64,000 bases of DNA from Rhynchosporium graminicola (taxonomy: Eukaryota > Ascomycota > Leotiomycetes > Helotiales > Ploettnerulaceae): assembly GCA_900074885.1 (NCBI GenBank), contig FJUW01000018.1:503748-567747 (forward strand), in the 5' to 3' direction. Shown in pieces: positions 44,353-57,255 of the stretch. Positions within the stretch are counted from its first letter, which is position 1; the number at the start of each line of letters is the position of its first letter. A model generated the notes under the pieces. The model had not been told where the DNA came from. It worked only from the letters and a program-made list of their open reading frames with translations, and made no database searches. Made by a program: the position numbers and the translations under genes.

Positions 44353-46131
44353 TTGTTGGTCGAAGAGCGGGTAGTGCTTGAGCGTCAGATGTAAGGGGAA
44401 GATTTAGAGATGTAGTACCCTCGCTGTCAATATATCTCAGAGTTGCGCATGAATCGCAATTGTACCCCCTGAGCCTATCAAGTCTATCGATGATAAGACT
44501 TACATTGAGTCATTGAAATGAATAAACAAAAGATTAGAGGAGATTAGAGCCAAAAAGAAAGGAGGTTTGTTTCTCCTTGACGAGTCAAAATAGTAAGAGG
44601 GCCAATAAAGTAGGAAGGTAAAGACGACGTATGTGGAGAGGGATTTCGTGTCAAACTCTGGGTGAGGAAGTTCTCTGTGGGAGTACACGACAGGTTGCCT
44701 ACTTGAACAAATCAACAAGTATTTGAAAATTCAGGGAATAGCGTAATATCGTTGACATATTCGTGACTTTTTATACCCGTGCTTGAGAAACATGATTTAA
44801 ATCCTCTCCTTCATCCTGCTCCTCACACCTCAGCGCACGAGACGAAATGACCACGAAAAAAATCATGTAGCAACCTCTTGCAATCCATCATCTTGGAAGA
44901 TTTTCGATGAACAAGGATGAGAAAAATGCTTAAAAAATGTTTCCGAAGCCTCGTTTCATCTGCTGCGCTATGTTATAAAGAATGAAAACAAAAGATTAGC
45001 GATCCCCGTACGGCCCCTCAATTCCAAAATAAATAGCAAAAATCAATTTGAAACCCACACTCGAACGCGTGTGAGGTTCCAATCTACAAACCTAACTGAA
45101 TAGGTTTTTTTCGTTCGTTCGTTCGTTCGCTTATTTTTACCGTTGAAGTCGAAGTCGTTAGTTCGGGGCATGCGTGTTCGGCTACGCTGTTGTTGTTGTT
45201 TGTCGTTTGTCGTCGGCAACCAATTTGACCTGAACCACCGAGGTGGCCGCCCTTGGTATGGTACATTTCTTGATTATTTGGTACTATCATAGTGTTAGCG
45301 ATAACGAGGTTTTAGGGCGGTGAGCGAGGAATACTGGTAGGTAAGGAAGGTGCCTGGTGTGTGAGGTGGGAGATAGCTACATCGCGTCTGGAGATATAGA
45401 GTTGATTTAGATAGGAGGTGAGTATTGTGTGACCGGCTATAGCTGTCATTATTAGCACTAATTTCAAAACGGCTTAACATGCAATGACTGGCATATCATA
45501 GTAGTAGGAGAGTTAAGATAACCTGGGGAAAACGGTGAGGAAATCTTGCCTATTTATCCTCTCCTTCCTACCCCAGATGTGAGTAATTTGGTCGTCGCAT
45601 ACAATATTCGCTGTGAAGTCTGCGAGAAAGAAAAGAGAGACTCGGTCAGATCAACAGGATTCATCAAATGAAGAAGCGAGAGGTATTTGATGAAATCGGG
45701 TTCGAACCACTAGATAAGCAAAATGGGTAAAGGTAAACACAACTCCCTCCAAGACAAATTTAAGGGCCCTAGAAAAGAAGACACTGAAGCAGTAGGTTCA
45801 GCTACCAAAGTTCCTCCCATTGTGAAGTTTGGGTATGATCGTGCAAATACCGATTTGTTGACTTTCTGTAGACTAAGCGAGGAGGTAGATTTGTGTGATT
45901 GACCATGTGACTTGATATCAAAACTCGAATGTGCGAAAAATCTTGGAGCTCGGAATAAAGAATTGATTCGCGATGCAGGACAATGCTATGCGTAACTAAA
46001 CTAAGTTCATACCTCGTCAGGATCTCATACCTATCCCGTCCCTTGCTCTTCTCGCCGCGCTGCGCCGTCCACCATTTCTACATACCGCTAGCCATCATTT
46101 AAACAATCATCGACTTGCAATGCGATCTCGT
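44353..46131. other. Intergenic, RNase H pseudogene to BBC1 3' end
   Basis: 1.8 kb. It contains a GTTC tetranucleotide run (45112-45130) and no supported gene; minus frames at 45084-45290 and 45295-45480 have no motif. Confidence 0.4.
45112..45130. repeat. (GTTC)n microsatellite
   Basis: Four to five consecutive TCGT/GTTC units, intergenic. Confidence 0.8.
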
Positions 46132-49100
46132 CTAATTAGGACCATGCCACCCCACCCAACTCCTCGGCATAACCCTCCATATCTTCACCTCCCCACTCCT
46201 CAAATCATCCAACTTGAAGCTCTCCAGCTTAACCTTCTTACTCTCTCTTCCCTGTTCCCAAGCCCTGACCTTCTTCTTTGTTCCATCCCACTCAGCAACA
46301 ACACCCACGTGATCCGGTTTCCCGACCTCCATACTGTACTTAGCGTGCATGGGACCGTGTTTGCCTTGGAACTTGGTGTTGCGCAGCGTGATAATGTCGC
46401 CAGCGCGGATCTCGTCGTTTTGTTGTGTGGAGGCGTTGGCGAGGTTGCTGTAGATGATGGCGCCGTAAGCGCGGCTTCCAATTGGTAGGAGAGCGTCGGA
46501 GAAGGGTTTGAGGAGTTCTTGGATTAGTCCTTGAGGTGTGCCATCTCCAACTACGGTCTCCTTCTTCGAGTAGACTGCTTCGAAAATACGACGTCCGTAT
46601 TGCTCGTGTGCTTGTTCTAGTTGATCTTGGCGCTGTCGTGATGGAGGCTGATCGTGTCTTTGCTCGAGACTGACATCCTTGGGATCTTGAGCGTCGAACT
46701 CAGCTGTGATGATTGTCTGAGAGTAATCTTGGAACAAAACAGAGAGATGCTTCGTGACAACAGCCCTTCCCCTACGTCCAGCTGCGGTTGACTCTTCGAA
46801 GTACAATTGGATGTCGCGTCTGCCTTGAAAGACTGGTGGGATCCCTTTTGGCTGCGTCCACCACAAAGAATTTGGCGCAAGGTCTACATCATTGGCAACA
46901 AATCCAGAGTCCATGGACATTCTTCCTAGTTCTACGGACCTTCTCGTGGTAGTTTGCGAGCGTGACACATCTAGTGATTGACGAGGAGGAGGCCGGTTTC
47001 CTGATGGCGGAGGGGGAACTGGTCTATCTTGAATAGGGGAAGCAAACGATCTTGGCGGAGAGGCGGAATATAGGTCCTCCTCTGTATCAGCCCTTGGAGG
47101 AGGACCAGGGAGAGCCGGGCCAGGAGAGGCTACATTCTTTTGCGCTGCAAACTTGTATGGATCGAACTCATCGTCGTCCTGATCCCTAGGAGCTGGAACT
47201 TTAGCTTGTGGCGGAGGTGGTGGAACAGCTCTAGGCGCATCTACTGACTGTCGAGGCGGTAGGGTCGGTTGCGCTGGTAACGAGGGATGAATAGCACGAG
47301 GAGCTGCTAAAGGTGGAAGCGGAGGTGGTGCAGAGATAGGTGAAGTGACAGGTGGCGATCGAATTGGTAGGCTCTGGTCCTGCTCTGCAGCTTTCAAGGC
47401 ATCTTTGTGCGGCGCGGTAGAGGCAATATCGGTATCATAATCCCCATCATATTCTGTCACTTCTCCTTCACTCTCCTCTTGGGGTACATTCCGAGAAGAT
47501 AAGTTTTGATCCCCGGTTGGGGCTCGGCTGATTCCAGGAGGGGGTGGTGGAGGAGCTCTGCTAGCTTGCGATATAAGTCCCGCACCGGGAATTGGAGGAG
47601 GGAGTCGACTATTTCGCTTATTGGCTCCTGGTGTCGTAGGTGATGCAGGCGAAGCTTCTGAGCCAAAGTAAGACTCTCGCCTTGCGATAGGCGACTTGGG
47701 AGAACCAGGTCCATCGACTGGCCTTGGCGGTGCTCTAGAAGTCTCTATAGGCTGGGGTACGAAAGGTGGCTGTTCTTTGGAAGACATCTCATCGTCCGAT
47801 TCAGATCCAGCACTTGGAGACATCGGAGCAGTGATGGGGCGAGCTGCAAAAGTTAGCTTGATTCTTCGTGTATCTTTCGTGACATACTGTCTTGTGGAAC
47901 AGGCGGAGGCGCAGGTCTTCCACCCGGTATAGATGGAGCACTTCCATCATGTTGAGGAACTGGCACGATTAGCTTTGTTGGACGGCACATCTATTGCTGA
48001 GCTTACCAAGAGGAGGAGCCGATCTATCATGTGAAGAAGGGACAATGTCCTCAACATCAGGTACCTCGTCGGCTGGACGTGAGGCAGAGATAGGCGTCAA
48101 TTCCTCGTCATGACCAAGCTGCGTGTTGGTTTCTTCTGGACTTCGCACCCGTGACAGGCCGGGGAGAGGAACGGGAGGGGCTGCACGTGAGGTTGGAGAT
48201 GATGCATCATCAACACCATATTCTCCCGCGCGCTTCTCACTTGTCCCAGTTGACTTCTTCTTTTTTGGTGGTAAGGGAGCCGGCATAGGCATACCACCGC
48301 CAAACATGCCGTGCATCCCCATTCCACCACTCATCTTGGCCATACGAGCCCTCAATTCCTCTTTCCGTCGAACCTCTGGATCGATATCGTCCTCTTCTTC
48401 CTCTTCCTCTTCTTCTTCAGCCTCGCCTTCCTCAATAGCTCCGTCTTCCTCTCCAACATCAGGTGCTCGAAGAGGTGCCGTAGGAGCTCGAGCCAGTGGT
48501 TGCGGCGCTTGTCCCACGGGCCTCTCATCACCATCATCCTTTCCAGTAGAGAGCTCTTCTGGCTCTTCTGTAGTATCACCAGCTCCTGACATGTCGGCCT
48601 CATTACCATCGCCGAAGGTTTGCCGAGGTTGAATCGAAGCTTTGCGCTTCTTTGGTTCTTCTCTAACAGAATCCATTGATAACTTTCCAACCGGCTCCTC
48701 CGTGGTTTGTCGCTCCAACATGGCCTCCTCTTCGCCCTCAATCTGATCATGGGACTCAGTCCGCTTCTTCACGGGACGTTTAGGCTTCTCTTTCTTCTGT
48801 GCTGCATCTGCATGTCGAGAGGCCTGTTCCATTTGTTGCTTTTGCAAGAGCGCGATGCGCTCCTTCAAGCTAGTCGGTTTTGGTGGTTCCTCTTCATCAC
48901 CCTCATTCGATGTTGGTGCTAATCCGGCTCTCTCAGCTTGTTCCTGAGCCTCTGCTTGAACAGCTGCAACCTCTGGATCTTCCTCTCGCCTGTAAACTTT
49001 CTGCGGTGGAGCATCTCGGATGACAGGTACATATGCATTCTTGCTTGGCGGTGGTGCCACAAACGGCTTCTTAATAAAGTTATTCGATCCTCCAGAACCG

Positions 49101-49690
49101 AGTCCACCAGGCTTGAAAGGAGCAGGCGGCGGTGCCGCCTTGTTGAAAGCTGCAATGCGATCTCTGAATGAACCACCACTCGGCTTGTCAGACACTGGCG
49201 GAGGAGCAGAGGACTTGGGCACTGGGATAGGCTTAGCAGTAGCCGGTAGGGGAGAGAACTCGGTCTGCTTTGGCGTAGGTGTAATCACTGACTGGGGCTT
49301 AGGAATCGAAGGGGGTGGTTCTCGAGTAACTGGTGCTTCATAGACTTCGTCTTGTTCTGATTCTAGCTGAGGTTCGTGTGCCAGCTGTGGAGCTGGAGAT
49401 GGCTCGTGAGCAACTTCTGGCTTTGGTTCAGGAAGCTGTTCTGGCTCTTTCTTCGGACGAGGAGCACGCGTTGGCCTTGGAGGAGCTGTGGGCTCATACT
49501 TTTCCACGAAGTTCTTAGGGAAAATGCCCTCTCGCGTTGTGCCCGAGGCGTCGGTGTATTCTCCCGCATACCAATCATCGTCCTCCACCGCCGTGACGGT
49601 GATTATCTGCCCATTCGGAAAATGAAGATCGTCCTCATGCGGAGAGGTGTATTCGAATACCGCTTTGACTTTGAATGGGAGGCTGGCCAT
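46132..49690 (-). CDS. BBC1: SH3 protein Bbc1 (myosin-I binding, actin-patch regulator)
   Basis: Bbc1 binds type I myosin and damps Arp2/3-driven actin assembly at endocytic patches. Minus-strand exons are 49690-48007, 47959-47888 and 47843-46132, coding 1155 residues. An SH3 domain opens the protein (residues about 4-65: FKVKAVFEYTSPHEDDLHF, DDDWYAGEY, GIFPKNFVEKY). A very long disordered middle follows, with P-x-x-P runs, the repeated phrase SFRDRIAAFNK and SLKERIALLQKQ, and an acidic polyglutamate stretch. The C-terminal about 230 residues form the conserved Bbc1/Aim3 globular domain (LWWTQPKGIPPVFQ, FSDALLPIGSRAYGAIIY, GKPDHVGVVAEWDG, IWRVMPRSWVGWHGPN). ATG at 49690 is chosen because it puts SH3 at the very start. 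Confidence 0.93.
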
Positions 49691-50866
49691 CTTGGAGGAG
49701 TCGGATATCAACAAATGCTATATCGTAGATTTGCTCGGCCTGGTGCCTACACTGTTGTTGACAGAAAAAGCCCGGAGGCTACCCAGAACCTGGGGATGAT
49801 ATGCAGCAGATAGAGATCTGTACGGGGGTAAAAGTGCCACAGTAATCGGTATAACGTAGGCCAGGGACGATGGAGTTTCGGGCTTAACGTTTCGGAGGTG
49901 GGGGGAAGTCGCTGCAGTGCTGATGTTTGGATGGCTGGGTGCTAGTCTCAAAGTACGTCAGCGCATGAAAGTCGTTGTATGAAACAGCTGCTGTCCCCAG
50001 CTGTCATGCTGAATGTATAGAAGGGGTCCTCCCACTATACAGCTGGAACAACATACCAGACGAAAGTATTCAGGCTTTAGTCATTGTCAATTGGCAGAGA
50101 GTAGTCGCCCGATGGTATTTATATTGACAGTACTAGCACGCCGTAATAAGAAAGTATTACACCAGTACTAGAGCTCGTCAAGCGTCGTGTTGATGGGGGT
50201 GGAAGGTCGATGTCCGCCTGGCTTATGGTAGTTCGTAGGAATAGCGGTACAGTACAACCATGCAATCGAGTCGAGCAAGAGGCAATTCCACGTCCCGCAG
50301 TCCCGGTCCCTTTCTCTTTGCAGGGATGTCAGGGATGTCGACGACTTCCGACCATGCCGCCGCTACTTGAGAAGGCACGACAAAGCCAAATGACAATGTT
50401 ACAAGACAATCATGATTTTTGCATATAATACTCGAGATTACTGTACCGATCCTATCCCCGTCAAGCATCACCTGGCGTTTCAATGAGTTGCCATACTATC
50501 AGCAAATGACTAGTGAGGGAGGGGCTTGGTGGCAAGAGTTGAGGAATGTAATGCAAGGCTACCAAGTCCCATGATAGGACAGACAGAAGCCACCGCGAAG
50601 GCTGAGCATTCAATCGCAAGGCAATCTAGTCACAATCTAGTGGAGAGCTTGTCCAGATTCAGACCGAGGACTCGGGGAATCGCATCTTCAACATATGAGT
50701 TGAAATTTACCAGAGCGTTGTTTGTCAGGTCTTCCAGAAGGGAATCGTTTCTAGTCTCTTCAACTCCACCACCAAACATCGCATCACTAATAGCCTGCTG
50801 CCTCACCTGCCACAACTACCTGCAGATCGCAACAGAAGTACAACTTCTACCAAAAGCACCATCAAA
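49691..50866. other. Divergent intergenic region BBC1 / RTR1
   Basis: 1.2 kb between two genes transcribed away from each other, so it holds both promoters. Open frames here (minus 50223-50483, plus 50526-50900) are not convincing. Confidence 0.45.
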
Positions 50867-51841
50867 ATGGCAACCACAATGGCCAGCCCGGCACAAATAA
50901 AATCCATTCTCAAAAAATACCCCTCGCAACCGACCAGCACAGAGCTTACGAACCTCCCCTCAACCCCTTCAGCGCCCTCCTATTCCCGTCCCGATCCAAA
51001 AACCTTCGAAGACCGCAATCGCGAAATAGCCCTCTACCACGCCAACCTCCTCCAACAACGGAAAGACATCGAACTCACTATCCTCCTCGCGACAGAGACT
51101 CTGATCGACTTTCCCCTCTCCCCTCCCCCACAATACACCTCTTCCTCGCCCTCTCCTTCCGACGCCTCCCAATTTAAAACACTGCTTCAACACTTCACAA
51201 CAAGCGACTACGATGCTCTTATCGAGGAACGGAACATCAATGAGAAATGTGGGTATGCGCTGTGTCCAAAGAGAAGGGTTAAGGAGGGAGGAGGTGGAGA
51301 GTGGAGATTATTGGGTATGGGAGGCAAAGCGAGGGATTTTCGAGTGGTGAGGAAACAGGAGTTAGAAATGTGGTGTCAACAGGGGAATCAGTGTAAGAGG
51401 AGAGCTCTGTATGTTAGGGTTCAGCTTGGGGACACGCCGGCTTGGGAGAGGGGAGCGGGTGGATTGCTAGGAAGCAGGATTGATCTTTTGGATGAGCCGA
51501 AGACAGATCAAGATACAGTAATGGAAGGCATCCAGAGTCTGAAATTGGATGGGGAGAGGAAGGAAATGGACGGGAGGAATTTGGCATTTGAGAGAGGAGA
51601 GAGCGGAATGAGCGCTAGGTCAGGAATTGTCGATGTTAAAATCCTAGAGAGGGATGTGGTGAGAAAAGTTGAGCCGCCTAGTCTGGGGGAGGAGGAGTTA
51701 CGTGCAAAATTGGAGCATTTGGAACTGGAGGGATACACGTCGAAATTTGGGGAGCAGAGGAAGAAGCTATTGGAGATGGAGAGGAATGGGGATGAGATGG
51801 ATGAGGATGGGGATGAAGAGGATACGGATTGGAAGTTATAG
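50867..51841 (+). CDS. RTR1: RNA polymerase II CTD phosphatase regulator Rtr1/RPAP2
   Basis: Rtr1/RPAP2 proteins act on phospho-Ser5 of the Pol II C-terminal domain and help Pol II import. Single exon, 324 residues. The RTR1-type zinc domain is present: DYDALIEERNINEKCGYALC with Cys128 and Cys133, then MWCQQGNQCKRRALYVRVQL with Cys170 and Cys176, the expected third and fourth ligands. An N-terminal helix region (NREIALYHANLLQQRKDIELTILLATETLIDFP) precedes it, as in yeast. After the domain the chain is charged and ends in an acidic DEMDEDGDEEDTDWKL tail. The start is followed by a second ATG at codon 5. Confidence 0.92.
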   Translation: MATTMASPAQIKSILKKYPSQPTSTELTNLPSTPSAPSYSRPDPKTFEDRNREIALYHANLLQQRKDIELTILLATETLIDFPLSPPPQYTSSSPSPSDASQFKTLLQHFTTSDYDALIEERNINEKCGYALCPKRRVKEGGGGEWRLLGMGGKARDFRVVRKQELEMWCQQGNQCKRRALYVRVQLGDTPAWERGAGGLLGSRIDLLDEPKTDQDTVMEGIQSLKLDGERKEMDGRNLAFERGESGMSARSGIVDVKILERDVVRKVEPPSLGEEELRAKLEHLELEGYTSKFGEQRKKLLEMERNGDEMDEDGDEEDTDWKL

Positions 51842-52454
51842 GATACGTGGTTATCATGAATATACGATGTAAAGGGATATGGGGCATGGGATCTTGGACT
51901 TTGGCGTTCATCATTTCAATTTCATGGGAAGGTAAAATTCACGTAGATGTCAGGCTGGCACAGCGGGGTCAGAGAATTGCGAGATGTTCTTCATTTGACT
52001 ATTGTTATACCCGAACTCAATTTGTCAATGTCACGTACGCAACCTGTGATTACCCAACAATTTCCTTCCCCAAAAATACTCTCACCATTCGGTATAAAGC
52101 ACTACTGTTAGCATGTCACATTCCATAGGCACGAATCCAATATCGAGCGGCCAATTCGGAAGAAGCCTTCCGTCAAAAATATCCCTTTTTCTTACCCATT
52201 GAGCGAATAGCATCTCGAGTCAGAGGTTCACCAGCACAGTCACAGATAGGGAAAATGGCAATCAAGCGTCATCTCCTTGCGGAGAATCAGCGACACCTAG
52301 GTGGGAATGATCTCACATTGATCTAGTATGCATAACCATCCAGCCGGAACAGCATCCCGCAAGACGCCGAGAAAGCAACCCAGACCCTTAAAAGTATCCC
52401 ATCCTTCAATTCGTGAATTTTTTTTGATGTTCGACCGGTACTCTTATGGTAAAC
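51842..52454. other. Convergent intergenic region RTR1 / RPS17
   Basis: 613 bp between two 3' ends. No gene seen. Confidence 0.45.
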
Positions 52455-53076
52455 TTATGCGCGCGCAGGACGGTCGTTACCGAAGCGGCGTCTGGGCTCG
52501 ATAGCTTGTTGTTGGGAGACGGCGACGACGCTGACTGGAATGGAATCGAACTGAAAATAATCTGTTAGCATTTTGACAGGCTTTAACCTTCTGGGCCTGA
52601 AGGAACGTACACCAAGGCTCTTGAGCAAATCCTTAGTCTCGGAATCAACCTCGAGTTGTCCACCGTTCTCATTCTGGGAGAAATCAAGAGCGGAGACTTC
52701 GGGGACGTATTGATCTTTTCTCTCACGCTCCTCTTCTTGGAGCTTGAAGGAGATACCGCGGACGGGACCACGTTGGATACGCTTCATCAAATGGGTGGTG
52801 TAACCAGCAATCTATTCAGCCGGCAGTCAGCACATTATTTCATACCGCGGATCCTGGTCCCAACTCGACCGTCCTACCAGGATGCTGACAATTTACTGGG
52901 TTTCTTGGGGGTTCGAGGATTTTTCGTACCTTGTTACGGAGACGCTTGGAGGCAATGATGGCAATCTCATCGCAGATTCTCTTGTTGGTCTCAAAATCGA
53001 GGGTCAACTTGGGGTAGTATCGCTCAATGATGACCTTGGCGGACTTCTTAACGGTCTTAGTACGAACGCGACCCAT
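52455..53076 (-). CDS. RPS17: 40S ribosomal protein eS17
   Basis: A core protein of the small cytosolic ribosomal subunit. Minus-strand exons are 53076-52930, 52811-52611 and 52550-52455, all phase 0, 147 residues (yeast 136). The sequence starts [20 protein letters not shown] and has [19 protein letters not shown], then [31 protein letters not shown] and the FDSIPVSVV end. A GTACGT donor was preferred over the overlapping GTGTAC at the end of exon 2 because it keeps the frame and consensus. Confidence 0.97.
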
Positions 53077-53967
53077 GATTGCGGTTTGTGTGGTTGTCGG
53101 GGGATGTCGAAGGGCTGAAATTGTCGTTGCGGTCGATGTTAAATCAAACCACATTGTGGGAGGAAACTCGCTTCAGGCAGGGGCTACAGCTAGCGCCAAT
53201 ATGTCATCGGTCATGTGATATCTTTTACATCTGGAAAACTCCATTAATTTAAACGATATTTCTTTTGCTAATCCTACACATCGAATTTCTGGGCTTTACC
53301 AAGATGAAAGGATACTTATGCTCGAGCCTTCGGCAAATGGAGCTGGGCGCAGATATTCCTTGATGTATTCAGAGGCGCTGCTACCAATTACAAAGTCACC
53401 CATCAACTCGAATGATAGCCCCCGAAATATGGATCACCTATCTCAGTCTCTCTTGTAGGAAGATTTGACATCCAATCGAAAGTAACCACCATACTTGTGG
53501 AATGCAGTCTGCGGATGTCGACTTCGACCATTCAGGGGTGTAAGTTCAAGCGAGATAGTGTCAACAATGCTCCCCCACTTTTACACTATTGAGCCTTGCC
53601 GCGATACATACTGTACACCCGATCAATTACAGCATCTTAAGCAGCACCAATCTCAGGAGCTTTGTAAACGAGGTCTTTTCTCGACATTCTTCTGACCTTA
53701 TAGCTTGCCATTTATTCCCGAGGACATTGACAGATCGACGGTATGCCGTGTTATCCAGCTGGTTTTATCTGACATCTGCCGGCGCCGGTTTCTTTAGTTC
53801 CGGGAAGCATAGACCAAACCGGACAATTCGGATTCGATTTATCATATAGAGGACCTCTAAGCATCATCCTTTACACGTATATCAATCGAAACTCAGGAGT
53901 TATAATTTAGCAGGTACTTTGGGTACTCGAGCTTTTCAATTTCCCATCCTTTGTGCAAACCAACAGG
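53077..53967. other. Divergent intergenic region RPS17 / methyltransferase
   Basis: 891 bp holding both promoters. No gene seen. Confidence 0.45.
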
Positions 53968-54959
53968 ATGACTTCCTTCGCGTAAGCACAACAAGCCTCG
54001 TTGCCATTTCCTGTCGAGTAAGAAAATAAATCGAGCACTCTGCTGACATATTCTTCAGAAACACCGCGTTCAACGCCCAAACCTACGCAAATGTCCGCCC
54101 AACCTACCCACCCGAGCTCTACCAAAGTGTCCTCGCCTACCATGCCTCCTCTCCATCCTCAAAGCGAAAATCATCTACCCTACTCGACTTGGGTTGCGGG
54201 CATGGCCTTGTCTGCCGTGAACTTTCCCCCTACTTCACACATACCATCGGCACCGATCCTTCAGAGCGCATGATAGCACAGGCCAGATCCTCAACTCCTA
54301 GCTCTCAGTATCCAACCATTACATACCGTCCTGCATCAGTAGAAGACCTCTCCTCTTTTTCGGACGGAGAGATTGATATGGCTGTAGCGGCTGCCGCGGC
54401 TCATTGGTTCGACTTCAGCCGCGCCTGGGGAGAACTGAGTCGTGTTGTTAGATCGGGTGGAACAGTTGCATTTTGGGGATACATTGATAATGTGTTCATC
54501 GGACATGCTGCTGCGACAAACGTTTTCGAGAAGTATTTCTTTGGAGAGGAAGAAGACAGCTTGATGCCGTATTTTGAGTTGCCAGGACTAGCTGTTATCA
54601 GGGGCATGCTTCGGAGTGTTGTCCCCCCTCTGGAAGACTGGGAGGATGTGAAGAGGGTGGAGTATATACCTGATGTTAGAGGAAAAAAGAGCGGAAAAGG
54701 AGAGCTGTTGATATTTGGGAAGCTGAAGCTTCGAGAGATAGGGGAGTATGCGAGGACTACGAGTGCGTATACTACTTGGAAGGCGAAGCATCCTGAGCAG
54801 CCATCCTTGAGCCAAGGCGGAACAGGTGATATAATAGATAGGATGCTGGAGGAGATGAAATGCTCTGAGCCGGAGTGGGCTGAGGTAGGTGAGCGGTGGA
54901 AAGATATTGAAGTTGATACTGAGTGGGCGACTATGATACTGATGGCGAGAAGGAAGTAA
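53968..54959 (+). CDS. SAM-dependent methyltransferase (trans-aconitate-methyltransferase-like)
   Basis: A class I methyltransferase of the type 11 group, similar to yeast Tmt1/Crg1-like proteins. Exon 1 codes only 14 nt (53968-53981, ATGACTTCCTTCGC); exon 2 is 54059-54959; total 304 residues. The start reads MTSFANTAFNAQTYANVRPTYP, which is typical of the group. The SAM-binding motif I is LLDLGCGHGLVCREL, followed by IGTDPSERMIAQAR (acidic residue for ribose) and AAAAHWFDFSRAWGELSRVVRSGGTVAFWGY. The substrate is not determinable; trans-aconitate or a small organic acid is one guess from the family. Confidence 0.9.
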
Positions 54960-55740
54960 ACTCGGGTAAGCTTGGCTTGAATATATAGTTTAGAGACAGA
55001 TTGCATGTAGCCGTGGACGTAACTAAGATCAGATCTTAACTAAGCTAGTATTATTTAATAAGTGTAATATTCAAGCATACAAGAATAGGTCAACGGTGAG
55101 ACCTTTGCTTTGTTACTTGACATCAAATCAGCAATTACCACTCCGATAACTAAGTCTAAGTATATGAATAGATGAGAATGCATTGTTGCAAAAGGACCAG
55201 TTTGATATATAAACCCATGGATGGGCTATTCTTTCAGGGCCTGGAAATGAAATTCATATCAAAAAGATCCTAGACCTGAGGTACAACAGGGAAATAAATC
55301 TCGATTTTTCATTCCACGAGTTTCTGTATTTTAGCAAAAGTGGACCGCGAGTCTGCGCCAGAGGCAAACCGCTTCATCAACCCAGGAAATAGTCTGGGAA
55401 CCAAAGAGGTTTAACCCAATGAATCGAGTCTGAAGAATTAAATATCATACATTTCTTTTATACATCACACAAATGAGTTTCGTAAAGCTGATATAGTTTC
55501 ATATGCTCTATAAAACCATGCATGCTCCTCTACCTCTGCTCCCACTTCCATACCGCATTATGCTATCAACCAACCATGCTCCAGTCCCACGACGAGAAGT
55601 CACACTTACCCAACTGCTAGTCTGCGGGACCTCATGCTCGTGTGGCACACCTCAACCCTGCTCAGACTAGCGCTTTTGATCTCACGGCTTTTACCTGCTC
55701 GCTTTGGACGAGATGCCACATCATCAAAATTTAACTAAGT
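54960..55740. other. Intergenic, start of the gene-poor stretch
   Basis: AT-rich, no gene seen. The methyltransferase is the last solid gene before a gene-poor 5 kb stretch. Confidence 0.4.
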
Positions 55741-55977
55741 TCACTTGTGGCTTTCCTTCCTCGAAGAGGTTGGTTCGAAAAAAGCAGCCCTTGGGTTGAG
55801 ATCCTTTTTAGGACTAGAATGATACCGAGCGTCCTTTTTGTAGTCCCAATTTGAACTTTCTCGCGCTACGTGATTGGGTCGTTCAGAGTTGAATGGAAAT
55901 GTTTTGGCTATCTTGTTTCCTTCTTTGCCCTCTTTGACGAAGTCGTTCCACTGTTCGTCAAAATTGTCGAACGGCAT
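55741..55977 (-). CDS. Possible small hypothetical protein, 78 residues
   Basis: An ATG-started frame of 78 residues, MPFDNFDEQWNDFVKEGKEG..., with charged, hydrophilic composition and balanced use of K, E, S and N that looks coding. I do not recognise it. No signal peptide or membrane span. Upstream on the same strand another frame is open to 56105 and could be a 5' exon or leader. Could equally be chance. Confidence 0.3.
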   Translation of the reverse strand: MPFDNFDEQWNDFVKEGKEGNKIAKTFPFNSERPNHVARESSNWDYKKDARYHSSPKKDLNPRAAFFEPTSSRKESHK

Positions 55978-57255
55978 CGCTGCTTATTGGTATTATCGTT
56001 GATGTCTGTATCAAACCTCGGATGAGATTGGGCGTGTTCTCTAAGTATGACCTTTTTTGCTTGAGTCGAGTGTTGGATGATAGACTCCTGTTGAGTCTTG
56101 ACCAATCGAGAGTAAATCTGAAATACGCAAATAAATCCAGGTTTTATATACTTTTTGGGTACTCAATAATGGTCCCGACTAGATAGCTCGTAGACACATT
56201 CACGAAGAATCCGCATCTTATACTCTATCTTCGTCTTTGTTCTCAGTCTGAATTATCGCGAAACGAAAATACTCTAAAGCCAACAAACGACACCGTAAGA
56301 TGACACAGTGTCTCACGAACTTAGTCCTTCCGTGATTCATATATATGGGTAGATCCGGAACAGAAATTTCAGAGAAACATTTTGCAACGCGCCTTTTTCA
56401 TGATGCCATGATGGCCGGTACACCCTTCGATGGCTCAGATGTAGGCATTCAAATCTCTGCCATGGCTACAGCGACAGTCTTGCAAATCAGAGTACTCACT
56501 AATGCGCAAGGGTTCAGATAGTCCCAAGATGGTTCCAAAAGTATCGGGTGACACATGGCTTCTTAAGTGAGACTCTGGGAAGGTGTTACAACTACAGGTA
56601 AAGAATATTCCCACTTTTCCACTAGCTCGAAAATTGTCGTGTTTGAAGCGGTCCGACTGTAGCCGTTGTTCATAAAGAGTCTAAAAGGATAGTATATCTC
56701 CTATATCACTAAAGAATCTCTGACGAATCTTCCTGCGATATTGTAGGCTTCTAGCACAGTGTGTGTTATAGCGCAGAAAAATCATGAAGACTGCAGAAGA
56801 GATATAATAGCGAGCGCCTTTTCTAAAAGCTCGAAGCTCGCTTCCCAAGCCTTTTAAAGGCGGACCGGCTGTTAGCTCCTAGGCATGAGAATATGAGATT
56901 AGAATTGCTTAATGAGCTGAGTCAGGCTGATATCGTCGTTCGATATTTTAGACTACGTGTAAAGTTCTGGCCAAATTCAAGCACAAGTTTCGCACTCGAA
57001 GTAAGAGGTGATCGGAAGTTACAGCAAAATAAGCAAGAATTCTTGAAGCTCATCCTTTAATCATTTCATGAAGGTCATGTATACATCCATAAGTATCACA
57101 ACCCTGACACTGCATTGTCAAGTGCTAAATCCACATTATACGACCCAATATTCATCTTGCATATGCTCAAAGTACTGTCGAAGTTTGCCATAATACTTTA
57201 AGCCCGTGACGAGATCCACAAAGCGTGTATTTCTTGCATCGTTCGATCAGGTTGT
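55978..57255. other. Intergenic, gene-poor
   Basis: 1.3 kb with no supported gene; short minus-strand frame to 56105 noted with the preceding entry. Confidence 0.4.

Noticed and set aside
45700..45730. GGTTCGAACC-like B-box sequence suggesting a tRNA
   Set aside because: No acceptor or anticodon stem can be formed around it.
48123..48632. 169-codon plus-strand frame inside BBC1
   Set aside because: Opposite-strand shadow of a proline/glutamate-rich coding region; no motif of its own.
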